Assembly: GCA_020059465.1 (NCBI GenBank) | Contig: JAGVBZ010000027.1 | Span: 1-64,000, forward strand | Length of the DNA: 64,000 nucleotides | Source of the DNA: Brevinematales bacterium | Lineage (GTDB): Bacteria > Spirochaetota > Brevinematia > Brevinematales > GWF1-51-8 | Direction: 5' to 3' | Shown here: positions 43,411 to 52,107 of the stretch, piece after piece | How positions within the stretch are numbered: position 1 is the stretch's first letter | Layout: each line of letters begins with the position of its first letter | The notes under the pieces: model-generated | The model's database searches: none | Told to the model about the DNA's origin: nothing | What the model saw: the letters and a program-made list of their open reading frames with translations, nothing else | Made by a program: the position numbers and the translations under genes

Positions 43411-46400
43411 TTACTTTGAGAAATCCATTCCCGCGAGACGTTTATAAGTTAAATAACGTTCCTTCGCGTGCCTTTCAGCGGCTTTGAAGAGTTCCTGAGA
43501 TTCTCCGGGGAACGTTTTCGCGAGAGAAGAGAATCTGACCTCGCTCTTGATAAAGTCCTGGAAATTCCCAGTCGGTTCAGCCGAATCGAGTGTAAACGGG
43601 TTTTTCCCTTCATCCGCGAGCATCGGATTATAACGGAACAGATGCCAGTAACCGGCCTCGACCGCCTTCTTCTCTTCTTCCTGCGATTTTCCCATACCCC
43701 CGCGCAGACCGTGGTTGATACATGGGGAGTATGCGATAATCAACGAAGGCCCGCGATATGCTTCAGCCTCCATCAGGGCTTTATGGAAATGATTCTTATT
43801 CGATCCCATTGAGACCTGCGCTACATAAACATAGCCGTAGCTCATAGCCATCATACCGAGGTCTTTCTTCCTGACACGTTTACCTGCGGCGGCAAATTTT
43901 GCCACAGCGGCGGTCGGCGTCGATTTTGAAGACTGTCCTCCGGTATTGGAATATACTTCCGTATCCAGTACAATGACGTTGATATCGTCGCCGGACGCAA
44001 GCACATGGTCCAATCCGCCGTAACCGATGTCATAAGCCCACCCGTCTCCGCCCACTACCCATATCGAGCGTTTTACCAGATACTGCGAGAGACGCTTAAT
44101 CTCTTCTATCGCTTCGCCCTTCTCCTTCTTGATTGCGTCCTTTACTTTATCAGACGCGATAACAGATGCTTCGGCGTTTTCCTTATTCGCAATCCATTCT
44201 TTGAACACTTCGGCGGTCGCAGGGGAAACGGAGCCCATAACAGTCTCCATTAGATTAGCGATCTTGTTCCGAAGCTGGCTGACTGCGAGAAGAAATCCGT
44301 AACCGTATTCCGCGTTATCCTCGAACAATGAGTTCGCCCATACAGGGCCGCACCCCTTTGCGTTCGGGCGATAAGGCGTTGAGGGAGCGGAACCGCCGTA
44401 AATTGAGGAACAACCCGTAGCGTTTGCGATCATCATACGATCGCCGTACATCTGGGTGATCACCTTCAGATAAGGAGTTTCTCCGCATCCTGCACATGCG
44501 CCGTGGAACTCAAAAAGCGACTGCGCAAACTGACTCCCCTTAACCGTGCTCTTGGTCATCAGGGTATCTTTATAGGTAACGTTTTTAGAAATGATGTCCC
44601 AATTTTCGCTTTCCTTCAACTGGGATTCCAGCGGTTTCATGACAAGAGCGTGCATGGTTTCGCCGGTCTCTTTGTTCTTCCTTCCGGGGCATATATCTGC
44701 GCAGTTTCCGCATCCGGTACAGTCGAGTACGCTGACCTGTATCATGAATTCCAATCCGGTCAATTCCTTCCCGAGCGCCGGAAGAGTCGCTTTATCGGCG
44801 GGTATCTTCTTCTTCTCATCGGCATCTGCCAAAAACGGACGGATAACCGCATGGGGACATACATAGGCGCACTGGTTACACTGGATACAGTTTTCAGGCA
44901 CCCACTCCGGTACATTGATCGCAATACCTCGTTTCTCGAACTGGGTAGTTCCCGCAGGGAATGTACCGTTCTCGCGTCCTACAAAAGCGCTGACAGGAAG
45001 ACTATCGCCTTCGTTTAAATTCATGACATGCGCGACTTTCTTGTAAAACTCGGGATAATCCGCGGGAGCTTCGTTTACAAATCCGCTCTTGAGGTTTTTC
45101 CACGATGGGTCGATATCGATTTTTATCAGAGCATCGCTTCCGCGGTCGACGGCTTTATTATTCATCTCGACAATCTTATCGCCCTTGGAACCGTAGCTAT
45201 CCTTGATCGCGCCCTTCATATACTTGACGGCCTCTTCAAACGGAATAACATTGGAAAGTTTAAAAAAGGCTGACTGCATAATAGTATTCGAACGGTTTCC
45301 GAGACCGAGTTCCTCGGCAATCTCGGTAGCGTTGATAATATAGAAGTTAATATCCTTATCCGCCATATATTTCTTCATATAGTCAGGGATATGATTCTTC
45401 ACCTCATCCTTATCCCAGATGCTGTTCAGGAGGAAAGTACCTCCCTTCTTCAAACCCTTCAGGAGATCGTATTTCCCAAGATACGCAGGAACGGAACATG
45501 CTACGAAATTCGCCTGATTCACAAAGAACGGAAGCTGAATAGGTTTTTTCCCGAAACGGAGGTGGGAAATGGTAATACCGCCCGATTTCTTGGAATCGTA
45601 GGCAAAATATCCCTGCGCGTATAAATCCGTATGATCGCCGATGATCTTTATTGAGTTCTTATTCGCGCCGACAGTGCCGTCAGAACCTAAACCCCAGAAT
45701 TTACATTCTGTCGTTCCGGCAGGGGTGACGTCTATTGTATCGCCGAGAGGCAGAGAAAGGAATGTCACATCGTCTGTTATACCGATGGTGAAATGATTTT
45801 TCGGCTCCTTCATCTTGAGATTATCATAGACGGCAACGATCTGCTCGGGAGTGGTGTCCTTGGAGGAAAGACCGTATCGCCCGCCGACGATCAGAGGGGC
45901 ATTCTCTTTATCGTAGAACATACTGCGGACATCGAGGTATAACGGTTCACCCTCGGCTCCGGGTTCCTTTGTCCGCTCGAGTACGGTAATCTTTTTAACC
46001 GATTTAGGAAATACTTTAAAGAAGTACTTCGATGAGAACGGGCGGTAAAGGTGCACAGTAATCAAACCGACTTTCTCACCCTTAGATGCGAGATAATCGA
46101 TGGTCGAACGGATGGTGTCCGTGACGGAACCCATCGCGATGATGATATTCTCAGCGTTGGGGTCGCCGTAATAGGTAAACGGATGATACTCGCGGCCAGT
46201 TAGTTTAGATATCTTCTGCATGTACTCTTCAACAAGATCAGGAATTTTTTCATAAAAAGGATTGCAGGCTTCGCGGGCCTGAAAGAATATATCAGGGTTT
46301 TGAGCGGTGCCGCGCGTTACCGGGCTTTCCGGGTTTAATGCGCACTTTCTGAAATTATTCAGCGCATCCTGATCGACAAGCGTCGCATAGTCCGTATAAT

Positions 46401-46959
46401 CCAGAACTTCAGCCTTTTGGACTTCGCTCGATGTACGGAAACCGTCGAAAAAGTGCAGAAACGGAATTCTTGACTTTATCGCCACAGCATGCGCGATAGG
46501 AGCGATATCGGCAATTTCCTGAACCGAACTGCTCGCGAGTAGCGCAAAACCGGTCTGACGGGTCGCCATAACATCGGAATGATCCCCGAAGATGGACAAT
46601 GCATGCGACGCGACTGTTCTCGCGCTGACATGCAGTACGCCCGGCAGGAGTTCGCCCGCCATTTTATACATATTAGGGATCATCAGCAGCAAACCCTGCG
46701 ACGCGGTAAACGTCGATGTCAACGCGCCGCCCTGCAGAGACCCGTGCATCGCTCCCGACGCGCCCGCTTCGGACTGCATTTCCACCACTCTTAATACATT
46801 ACCCCACATATTCTTTTTCCCTTCAGCCGCCCACTCGTCGCAGTTTTCTGCCATAGTCGACGAGGGGGTGATGGGATAAATAGCCGCGACTTCGGAGAAC
46901 GCATACGCCACATAAGCGGCGGCGTAGTTCCCGTCCATAGTCTTCATAGACTTACCCAT
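43411..46959 (-). CDS. nifJ: Pyruvate:ferredoxin (flavodoxin) oxidoreductase, single chain
   Basis: 1182 residues, the fused anaerobic form. It oxidatively decarboxylates pyruvate to acetyl-CoA and CO2 and reduces ferredoxin. Order: pyrimidine-binding domain (AAIYPITPSSTMAE; MQSEAGASGAMHG), the CoA and gamma-type regions, a two-cluster ferredoxin domain (CIQCNQCAYVCP and CTGCGNCADICP), then the TPP domain (GACAGCGETPY; VVGGDGWAYDIGYGG; VYSNTGGQSSKSTP). ATG 46959 has AGGAGG five bases upstream. It lies 28 bases after recR, so may be transcribed with dnaX-ybaB-recR, and ends at a strong terminator. Confidence 0.97.
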   Translation of the reverse strand: MGKSMKTMDGNYAAAYVAYAFSEVAAIYPITPSSTMAENCDEWAAEGKKNMWGNVLRVVEMQSEAGASGAMHGSLQGGALTSTFTASQGLLLMIPNMYKMAGELLPGVLHVSARTVASHALSIFGDHSDVMATRQTGFALLASSSVQEIADIAPIAHAVAIKSRIPFLHFFDGFRTSSEVQKAEVLDYTDYATLVDQDALNNFRKCALNPESPVTRGTAQNPDIFFQAREACNPFYEKIPDLVEEYMQKISKLTGREYHPFTYYGDPNAENIIIAMGSVTDTIRSTIDYLASKGEKVGLITVHLYRPFSSKYFFKVFPKSVKKITVLERTKEPGAEGEPLYLDVRSMFYDKENAPLIVGGRYGLSSKDTTPEQIVAVYDNLKMKEPKNHFTIGITDDVTFLSLPLGDTIDVTPAGTTECKFWGLGSDGTVGANKNSIKIIGDHTDLYAQGYFAYDSKKSGGITISHLRFGKKPIQLPFFVNQANFVACSVPAYLGKYDLLKGLKKGGTFLLNSIWDKDEVKNHIPDYMKKYMADKDINFYIINATEIAEELGLGNRSNTIMQSAFFKLSNVIPFEEAVKYMKGAIKDSYGSKGDKIVEMNNKAVDRGSDALIKIDIDPSWKNLKSGFVNEAPADYPEFYKKVAHVMNLNEGDSLPVSAFVGRENGTFPAGTTQFEKRGIAINVPEWVPENCIQCNQCAYVCPHAVIRPFLADADEKKKIPADKATLPALGKELTGLEFMIQVSVLDCTGCGNCADICPGRKNKETGETMHALVMKPLESQLKESENWDIISKNVTYKDTLMTKSTVKGSQFAQSLFEFHGACAGCGETPYLKVITQMYGDRMMIANATGCSSIYGGSAPSTPYRPNAKGCGPVWANSLFEDNAEYGYGFLLAVSQLRNKIANLMETVMGSVSPATAEVFKEWIANKENAEASVIASDKVKDAIKKEKGEAIEEIKRLSQYLVKRSIWVVGGDGWAYDIGYGGLDHVLASGDDINVIVLDTEVYSNTGGQSSKSTPTAAVAKFAAAGKRVRKKDLGMMAMSYGYVYVAQVSMGSNKNHFHKALMEAEAYRGPSLIIAYSPCINHGLRGGMGKSQEEEKKAVEAGYWHLFRYNPMLADEGKNPFTLDSAEPTGNFQDFIKSEVRFSSLAKTFPGESQELFKAAERHAKERYLTYKRLAGMDFSK

Positions 46960-46987
46960 TATATCCTCCTAACTTTTTTTTATCGTA

Positions 46988-47584
46988 TCACTTCATTTCT
47001 TCTCTATTCCTGATCGCCTGCGCGAGACTTCCCTTCCCTGCATACTGTATATCAGTCCCCACAGGTATTCCTCTCGCCGGGAGTGTTATCTTTAATCCTT
47101 TATCCTGCAGCATTTGCGCTATATAAAGCGCTGTCGCGTCACCCTCGGTAGTAGAACTCAATGCTACTACTACTTCCAGCGCCGCTCCGGCAGTCGCCCG
47201 CATGAGCAACGATTTGAGCGCAAGGTCGTCCGGTGTGACACCGTTCAGCGGGGAAATCACTCCGCCAAGAACATGATATATTCCCTTGTAGCTTGCGGTC
47301 TCCTCGATGTAAAAAATATCGATTGCGGTCTCGACCACACAGATGACCGTTTCGTCACGCGAGGTATCGCTGCAAATCGCGCAGGGGTCTTTATCGGTAA
47401 TATTTCCGCAGACCGAGCAAAGCCGCATATCGGATTTTAGCCTGATTATCGAATCGGCCAACTCTCCTGCGAATTCATCGGGCTGTGAGAGTAAGAAAAA
47501 ACTCAGACGCTCCGATGTTTTCCTGCCGATACCCGGAAGACGCGAAAATTCGCGGACAAACCGTTCTATATTTTCCGGAAGCAT
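46988..47584 (-). CDS. recR: Recombination protein RecR
   Basis: RecR with RecO loads RecA at single-strand gaps. 198 residues with the helix-hairpin-helix start (REFSRLPGIGRKTSERLSFF), a four-cysteine zinc finger (CSVCGNITDKDPCAIC), a Toprim domain (VICVVETAIDIFYIEE) and the C-terminal ARGIPVGTDIQYAGKGSLAQA. All match the family at full length. It sits four bases after ybaB, in the classical dnaX-ybaB-recR order. Confidence 0.97.
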   Translation of the reverse strand: MLPENIERFVREFSRLPGIGRKTSERLSFFLLSQPDEFAGELADSIIRLKSDMRLCSVCGNITDKDPCAICSDTSRDETVICVVETAIDIFYIEETASYKGIYHVLGGVISPLNGVTPDDLALKSLLMRATAGAALEVVVALSSTTEGDATALYIAQMLQDKGLKITLPARGIPVGTDIQYAGKGSLAQAIRNREEMK

Positions 47585-47588
47585 AGGA

Positions 47589-47894
47589 TCATTGCTTACC
47601 CATCAGCATATTTGCAAGCCCGGAATTTTTAAACTGTTTCTTGAGCATCTTATCTATCTCTTTAACCGCTACGCTATGCGCCTCTTTAGTTAATTTTGCA
47701 AGTTCCTCCCGCGGAAGATTTGCGGTATCCTCACTGAATTCGATACTCCTGATAGCTTTATCCCCGTCAAGCGTAATAGTGACATACCCGCGTTTCGAAC
47801 GTCCGGTAGCGCGCAGACTTTCGGTCTCTTTTTTTGCATCGTCCGCCATTTTCTTGATACGTCCGACTTCCTTAAAATTATCCATGATACCCAT
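47589..47894 (-). CDS. ybaB: YbaB/EbfC nucleoid-associated protein
   Basis: 101 residues. YbaB dimers bind DNA as curved pincers and influence nucleoid structure. The family pattern is visible: an N-terminal helix with KKMADDAKKETESL, the strand pair YVTITLDGDKAIRSIEF, and a helical end EIDKMLKKQ...GLANMLMGK. ATG 47894 follows GGAGG with a six-base spacer; an internal ATG at 47885 is less well placed. It lies between dnaX and recR, its usual place. Confidence 0.93.
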   Translation of the reverse strand: MGIMDNFKEVGRIKKMADDAKKETESLRATGRSKRGYVTITLDGDKAIRSIEFSEDTANLPREELAKLTKEAHSVAVKEIDKMLKKQFKNSGLANMLMGKQ

Positions 47895-47907
47895 TTTATT
47901 CCTCCGC

Positions 47908-49590
47908 TTATTTGTCTATTTTTGCGTCAAATTTATCCTTCAATAGCCCGCTGACTGAAAAAAGTCCGCTATCTTTGCCTGTCTCGTTCGGCCCCTGATT
48001 TACTTCTTTAGACTTATCTAATTCATCAGGGATACAATCATCCGTTTTTTCAGGAGCGCCCCTGGGAACACCCGGATCCGCCGTAGAATTTACAAATATG
48101 AAATTGTATGCTTTCCCCGTTTCTGTTTCAAGATCTTTAGATAATTCCGCAGCGCGGGCGTTGAAAAACTCCACCGAATGCGCGCTCCCAATTCGTACAC
48201 GGATATTATTTTCTACCGCATCGATGGATGCCAGTTCGGCAGACATACTTTTCCTGAGCGGTGTTCTATGCAGTATCCTGCGAACTGTTTCATTCAGGTT
48301 ATCCGCGGATTTCGGCGCGGCAGGCGCAGTTTCACGAGCGATCGGCTCAAGCTTTTTATAGGCAATAGGTTTGTTTTCAGCGGGCGGAATTTCCGCCGGG
48401 GCGGTCGTTTTCATCGGAGGCAGCTCATGCGGAATACTCGAACCTGTATTTCCCGCCGCAAGACGGACGATCTCGTTCCGGATTTCCGATAGCGGAATCA
48501 TATTTTTATAGTCAAGCGCCTTGAATAAAGCGTTCTCCAGAACGAAGCGCTCCAGCAGATCGCTCCGCAGGCCAGTGTAACAGTTCACCATGATCTGAAT
48601 GATCCGCGTTATTTCCTCGTTCGAGAATGACTGAAATACATCCAATATGCCGTTATATTTTTTTTCTGACAGGTCGACCATCTCATGATCTCGCGGAAGA
48701 TTCCGCACAAGAAGCCCCTTTTTCAGGTAATCGATGAAGTGTTTCACGAAAAGCGGGATATCCCCGAAATTCTCAAGATAATCGTGTACTACCTCTAGCA
48801 CGCGTACGGAATCAGACTGACTAATGGCAGCGGTAATATTTTTAAAATAATCCTCGTCCGGGATGCCGAGTACTTCAATCACCGTCTTTTCGGTGATATT
48901 GCCGTCGGAGTACAGCACAATCTGGTCGTAGATGCTTTGACCGTCGCGCATCGATCCGTCTGCGGCGTCGGCGATCAGGAACAACCCTTCCTCAGTCGCG
49001 TGAATATTTTCCTTCCCCGATATGTTTTTCAGCTGCGACACAATTACAGAGGAGGGAATTTTTTTGAAAACATAGTGCTGACAGCGCGAGCGGATAGTGG
49101 GAATAACCTTATGCGGTTCGGTAGTTGCGAGCATAAAAACGACATGCTCCGGGGGTTCCTCGAGGGTCTTGAGGAGTGCGTTTGACGCTTCTAAAGTCAG
49201 CATATGAACTTCGTCGATTATATAAATCTTATAGCGGCCCTTCAACGGCATATAAGCGACCGTATCGCGCACTTCGCGGATATTATCGATACCCCGGTTG
49301 GATGCGCCGTCGATCTCGCGGACATCGAGCGAGTTCCCGCTCATGATATCCTCGCAGACCGGGCATTTATTGCACGGATCGGCAGTTATACCGGTATCGC
49401 AGTTCAAGGCTTTAGCGAGAATCCGCGCGGTAGTAGTCTTTCCTACTCCTCTGGGACCGGAGAATAGAAAGGCATGCGGTATTTTACCCGACGAAATAGC
49501 GTTGGTTAATGCGCGCGTGACATGTTCCTGTCCGATGACTTCGCTGAAAGTCTGAGGCCGCCATTTTCTGGCGGTTACTTGATATTCCAT
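47908..49590 (-). CDS. dnaX: DNA polymerase III subunits gamma/tau
   Basis: Clamp-loader ATPase, 560 residues. RKWRPQTFSEVIGQEH starts the domain; Walker A GPRGVGKTT; zinc module with four Cys (CDTGITADPCNKCPVC); Walker B IIDEVHML; sensor 1 LATTEPHKV; arginine finger IRSRCQHY. From about 375 onward a low-complexity Pro/Ala/Glu linker leads to a short domain V-like end. I chose ATG 49590 (MEYQVTARKW), since the family begins here; an upstream TTG adds seven residues without support. I saw no slippery A-run needed for programmed frameshifting. Confidence 0.95.
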   Translation of the reverse strand: MEYQVTARKWRPQTFSEVIGQEHVTRALTNAISSGKIPHAFLFSGPRGVGKTTTARILAKALNCDTGITADPCNKCPVCEDIMSGNSLDVREIDGASNRGIDNIREVRDTVAYMPLKGRYKIYIIDEVHMLTLEASNALLKTLEEPPEHVVFMLATTEPHKVIPTIRSRCQHYVFKKIPSSVIVSQLKNISGKENIHATEEGLFLIADAADGSMRDGQSIYDQIVLYSDGNITEKTVIEVLGIPDEDYFKNITAAISQSDSVRVLEVVHDYLENFGDIPLFVKHFIDYLKKGLLVRNLPRDHEMVDLSEKKYNGILDVFQSFSNEEITRIIQIMVNCYTGLRSDLLERFVLENALFKALDYKNMIPLSEIRNEIVRLAAGNTGSSIPHELPPMKTTAPAEIPPAENKPIAYKKLEPIARETAPAAPKSADNLNETVRRILHRTPLRKSMSAELASIDAVENNIRVRIGSAHSVEFFNARAAELSKDLETETGKAYNFIFVNSTADPGVPRGAPEKTDDCIPDELDKSKEVNQGPNETGKDSGLFSVSGLLKDKFDAKIDK

Positions 49591-49665
49591 TAGGATAGCG
49601 CTCCGAAACAACGGTCACATTATTTTAAGCCATTTTATAGAAAAACGGAAATTTTATCTCGATAG

Positions 49666-49687
49666 ATTCGTGAAATAATTCACGAAT
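49666..49687. repeat. Perfect inverted repeat between the nuclease gene and dnaX
   Basis: ATTCGTGAA, ATAA, TTCACGAAT: nine-pair arms, 76 bases upstream of the dnaX start and 33 bases after the nuclease stop. No T-run follows on either strand, so a protein-binding operator is more likely than a terminator. Confidence 0.6.
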
Positions 49688-49719
49688 AGTATGGGTAAGT
49701 TATTTTATTATAAGGAAAT

Positions 49720-50328
49720 CTATTGTCGCCAGCGGGTGTTCCACTTCTTTTTCTTTTTCGCCCATCCCGCGCGCAGGATTAAGCGGATTATAATTAACAG
49801 TACGGACGCTGCCCCGAAGATGATCGCATATGCAAGCGGATCGTTAGGTTCTGCTGTTTTTTTCGGTGTTGTCTTCCGGTATTCCCACGGGGGTATCGGG
49901 TTTTGAGATTCCCAAAGCCCTATTCCCGCGCTCTCCGCTAACTCCTGCAGCTTTTCCCATTCCTTGCAGACCGGCTTATTACAGTACTGCTTATATACCC
50001 ATGCCCATCCGGCGCGAATCAGTTCCTCGTTCAGACATAAATCCCCGGCGTAGACCATTCCAACCGTTCTTCCGTACTGGTCGGTGTCAATGGTTTCGAT
50101 CTCAAGAATACCGCCTCGTACAAAATCCGCTGCAAAAAGGTATGCACCGTTGCCGTATTCCTGCGTCGATTCGGGACAATCGATACCCCAGATCCGCACG
50201 GTCACGGCAGTACCGTTTGAAAGAACTTCTATCGTATCGCCATCCTTTACATGAACGACTTCCGCTTTCCAGGAAAACGAAATATATGGAATAAAAAGGA
50301 GCATGATCGCGGTGATAATAAATTTCAC
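49720..50328 (-). CDS. Secreted thermonuclease (SNase-like) with C-terminal membrane helix
   Basis: 202 residues. A signal peptide (MKFIITAIMLLFIPYISFSW) precedes a staphylococcal-nuclease domain with VVHVKDGDTIEV, VRIWGIDCPESTQ (catalytic Arg and Asp region), DQYGRTVGMVYAG and LIRAGWAWVYKQY. After about residue 150 come a linker, a membrane helix (about 170-188) and a basic tail (RAGWAKKKKKWNTRWRQ), so the enzyme is likely held at the inner membrane facing the periplasm. The start lies 10 bases after the GH57 gene on the same strand. Confidence 0.87.
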   Translation of the reverse strand: MKFIITAIMLLFIPYISFSWKAEVVHVKDGDTIEVLSNGTAVTVRIWGIDCPESTQEYGNGAYLFAADFVRGGILEIETIDTDQYGRTVGMVYAGDLCLNEELIRAGWAWVYKQYCNKPVCKEWEKLQELAESAGIGLWESQNPIPPWEYRKTTPKKTAEPNDPLAYAIIFGAASVLLIIIRLILRAGWAKKKKKWNTRWRQ

Positions 50329-50338
50329 GTATTCCCCG

Positions 50339-51934
50339 TTAGCCGTAGACCCTGAAATCGATTTCCGGGAAAATATTATCCCTGTACTCGGTTTCGGTGA
50401 GCCATTTCTTATCGATCTTTTTACTCAGAACCATATTGCATATCTTGTTAAACCGCCCGATATGGTCGCGGGTGCGTTTCTGGGCGTATTCCACCATCGT
50501 GTTTGTTTTCATGATAAACGCCCAGTCCGAAGACTGCGCGAGAAGAAGCTCTCTCGCCGCCTGGTTCAACGCCCTGTTGATCAGCGGATCGTTGGTATTT
50601 TTATACTTCATCGTGATTTCAACCATTTTTTCATCGGCTTTATGAAGATGACGGTATATCCAGTCGTTGGTATCGTTCAGCCAGAACTCGTTATACCCCA
50701 TATATCCCCAACTGCACATCGGAGGAGTGGCCGTCTGATTTTCAGGGAAACGCTGCATATACTCGGGAGGCGTAATAGATGTAATTATCGACGAATTATG
50801 CATCGCCTTCAGGAGATTATAGATAAAGTCCGGGCCTTCGTACCACCAGTGACCGAACAATTCGGCGTCATACATGGATACGATACACGGTTCGCGGTCC
50901 ATCTGCTCGGAAAGGTACTCGACCTGTCGTTCGCGGTTATAGACAAAGTTTATCCCATGCTCGATCGTACGACCGTATGCGACCTCCGGATCGTAAAAAT
51001 GCTTATGTTCCATCGGAGTGTCTTTACTTGTCACACGATGATACTTAATACCCGTCGCGATACGCAGACCGCTCTCGTGGATATAAGGCTTGATATACTC
51101 GTAATCGAGGTCGAAGCCGATGTCGCGGTAGAATTCCCTATAATTCGGGTCGCCCGGATACCCCTCGTCGGCGCTCCACACCGAGTTGGATGTTTCAATA
51201 TCGCGTGCGAAGTACGACAATTTATTGGGTGTCACCATCGGGGCGAAAACCCCGTATTTCGGACGGTGATCGGCGTGCAGGATACCGTGAGTGTCTACAA
51301 AAAAGTACTTGATATCGCTCTCGGCGAGGATATTCTCAAGGCCCGGATAGTAACCGCATTCCCCATTCCACATACCGCGCGGGGGTCGTCCGAAATGACG
51401 TTCGTAATCTTTAACTGCGGTAACCACCTGTCCGCGGACGGCGTTGGGATACATATCCATCAGCGGGAGAAAGCCGTGCGTCGCGCCGCAAGTGACAATC
51501 TCAAGCTTACCGAGATCCTGAAACTTCTTGAATCCCAGCAGTAAATTCTTATGGTATTTATTCACAAACGTATCGTATGCTTTTTTAAATTTGTACTGAT
51601 AGCTTTTCGCCGCTTTATGAAGCTCGGGCTGGTACATTGTGCGGATGATTTCTTTTTCGGAAAGTTCCATCAGAAGATCAAGATGATGCACATAACGTTC
51701 CTGCAGTAAAGGGTCGGCGAGCATATTCGCGAGAGGCGGTGTAATCGACATTGTGATCCTGAAATCCGAACCTTCTTCTATCAGCCGTTCATATACTTCC
51801 AATAACGGGATATAGGTTTCAGTGATGGCTTCATATAGCCAGCGTTCCTCGAGGGCGTCTTTATATTCCGGGTGACGTACAAACGGAAGGTGCGCGTGAA
51901 GTACAAGCATCCAATAGCCGCGCGGATTTCCCAT
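50339..51934 (-). CDS. GH57 family 1,4-alpha-glucan branching enzyme
   Basis: 531 residues. The N-terminal YWMLVLHAHLPFVRHPEY is the GH57 signature. The probable nucleophile is Glu192 in RGMWNGECGYYPG and the acid is Asp356 in MYDAELFGHWWYEGP; TCGATHGFLPL lies between. The C-terminal helical region (about 400-531) matches branching enzymes (DUF1957-type), which make alpha-1,6 branches in glycogen. No signal peptide, so it acts in the cytoplasm. No other glycogen gene is in the window. A promoter lies directly upstream; the nuclease gene follows by 10 bases. Confidence 0.93.
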   Translation of the reverse strand: MGNPRGYWMLVLHAHLPFVRHPEYKDALEERWLYEAITETYIPLLEVYERLIEEGSDFRITMSITPPLANMLADPLLQERYVHHLDLLMELSEKEIIRTMYQPELHKAAKSYQYKFKKAYDTFVNKYHKNLLLGFKKFQDLGKLEIVTCGATHGFLPLMDMYPNAVRGQVVTAVKDYERHFGRPPRGMWNGECGYYPGLENILAESDIKYFFVDTHGILHADHRPKYGVFAPMVTPNKLSYFARDIETSNSVWSADEGYPGDPNYREFYRDIGFDLDYEYIKPYIHESGLRIATGIKYHRVTSKDTPMEHKHFYDPEVAYGRTIEHGINFVYNRERQVEYLSEQMDREPCIVSMYDAELFGHWWYEGPDFIYNLLKAMHNSSIITSITPPEYMQRFPENQTATPPMCSWGYMGYNEFWLNDTNDWIYRHLHKADEKMVEITMKYKNTNDPLINRALNQAARELLLAQSSDWAFIMKTNTMVEYAQKRTRDHIGRFNKICNMVLSKKIDKKWLTETEYRDNIFPEIDFRVYG

Positions 51935-51963
51935 ATGACTCTCCTCATTTATTACTCAGATTA

Positions 51964-51991
51964 ATATTAATGCAAGAAATATAAAAGTCAA
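51964..51991 (-). promoter_or_regulatory. Sigma70 promoter of the GH57 gene
   Basis: On the minus strand TTGACT (51991-51986), 16 bases, TAATAT (51969-51964), 30 bases upstream of the start codon. Confidence 0.55.
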
Positions 51992-52048
51992 TACTTTTTA
52001 TTATCCATGCAATAAAAGGCATATATGGAAATGAGTTATAGTTCTACT

Positions 52049-52077
52049 TTGACTATTCTGCCCTTTCATATTATAAT
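52049..52077 (+). promoter_or_regulatory. Sigma70 promoter of the DUF4015 gene
   Basis: TTGACT (52049-52054), 17 bases, TATAAT (52072-52077), 30 bases before the ATG. It is divergent from the GH57 promoter. Confidence 0.8.
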
Positions 52078-52107
52078 TATCGCTATATTAACACCGAGGA
52101 GCTTCTG

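Noticed and set aside
50303-51544. 413-codon plus-strand open frame
   Set aside because: Antisense to the GH57 gene, whose catalytic motifs are clear on the minus strand.
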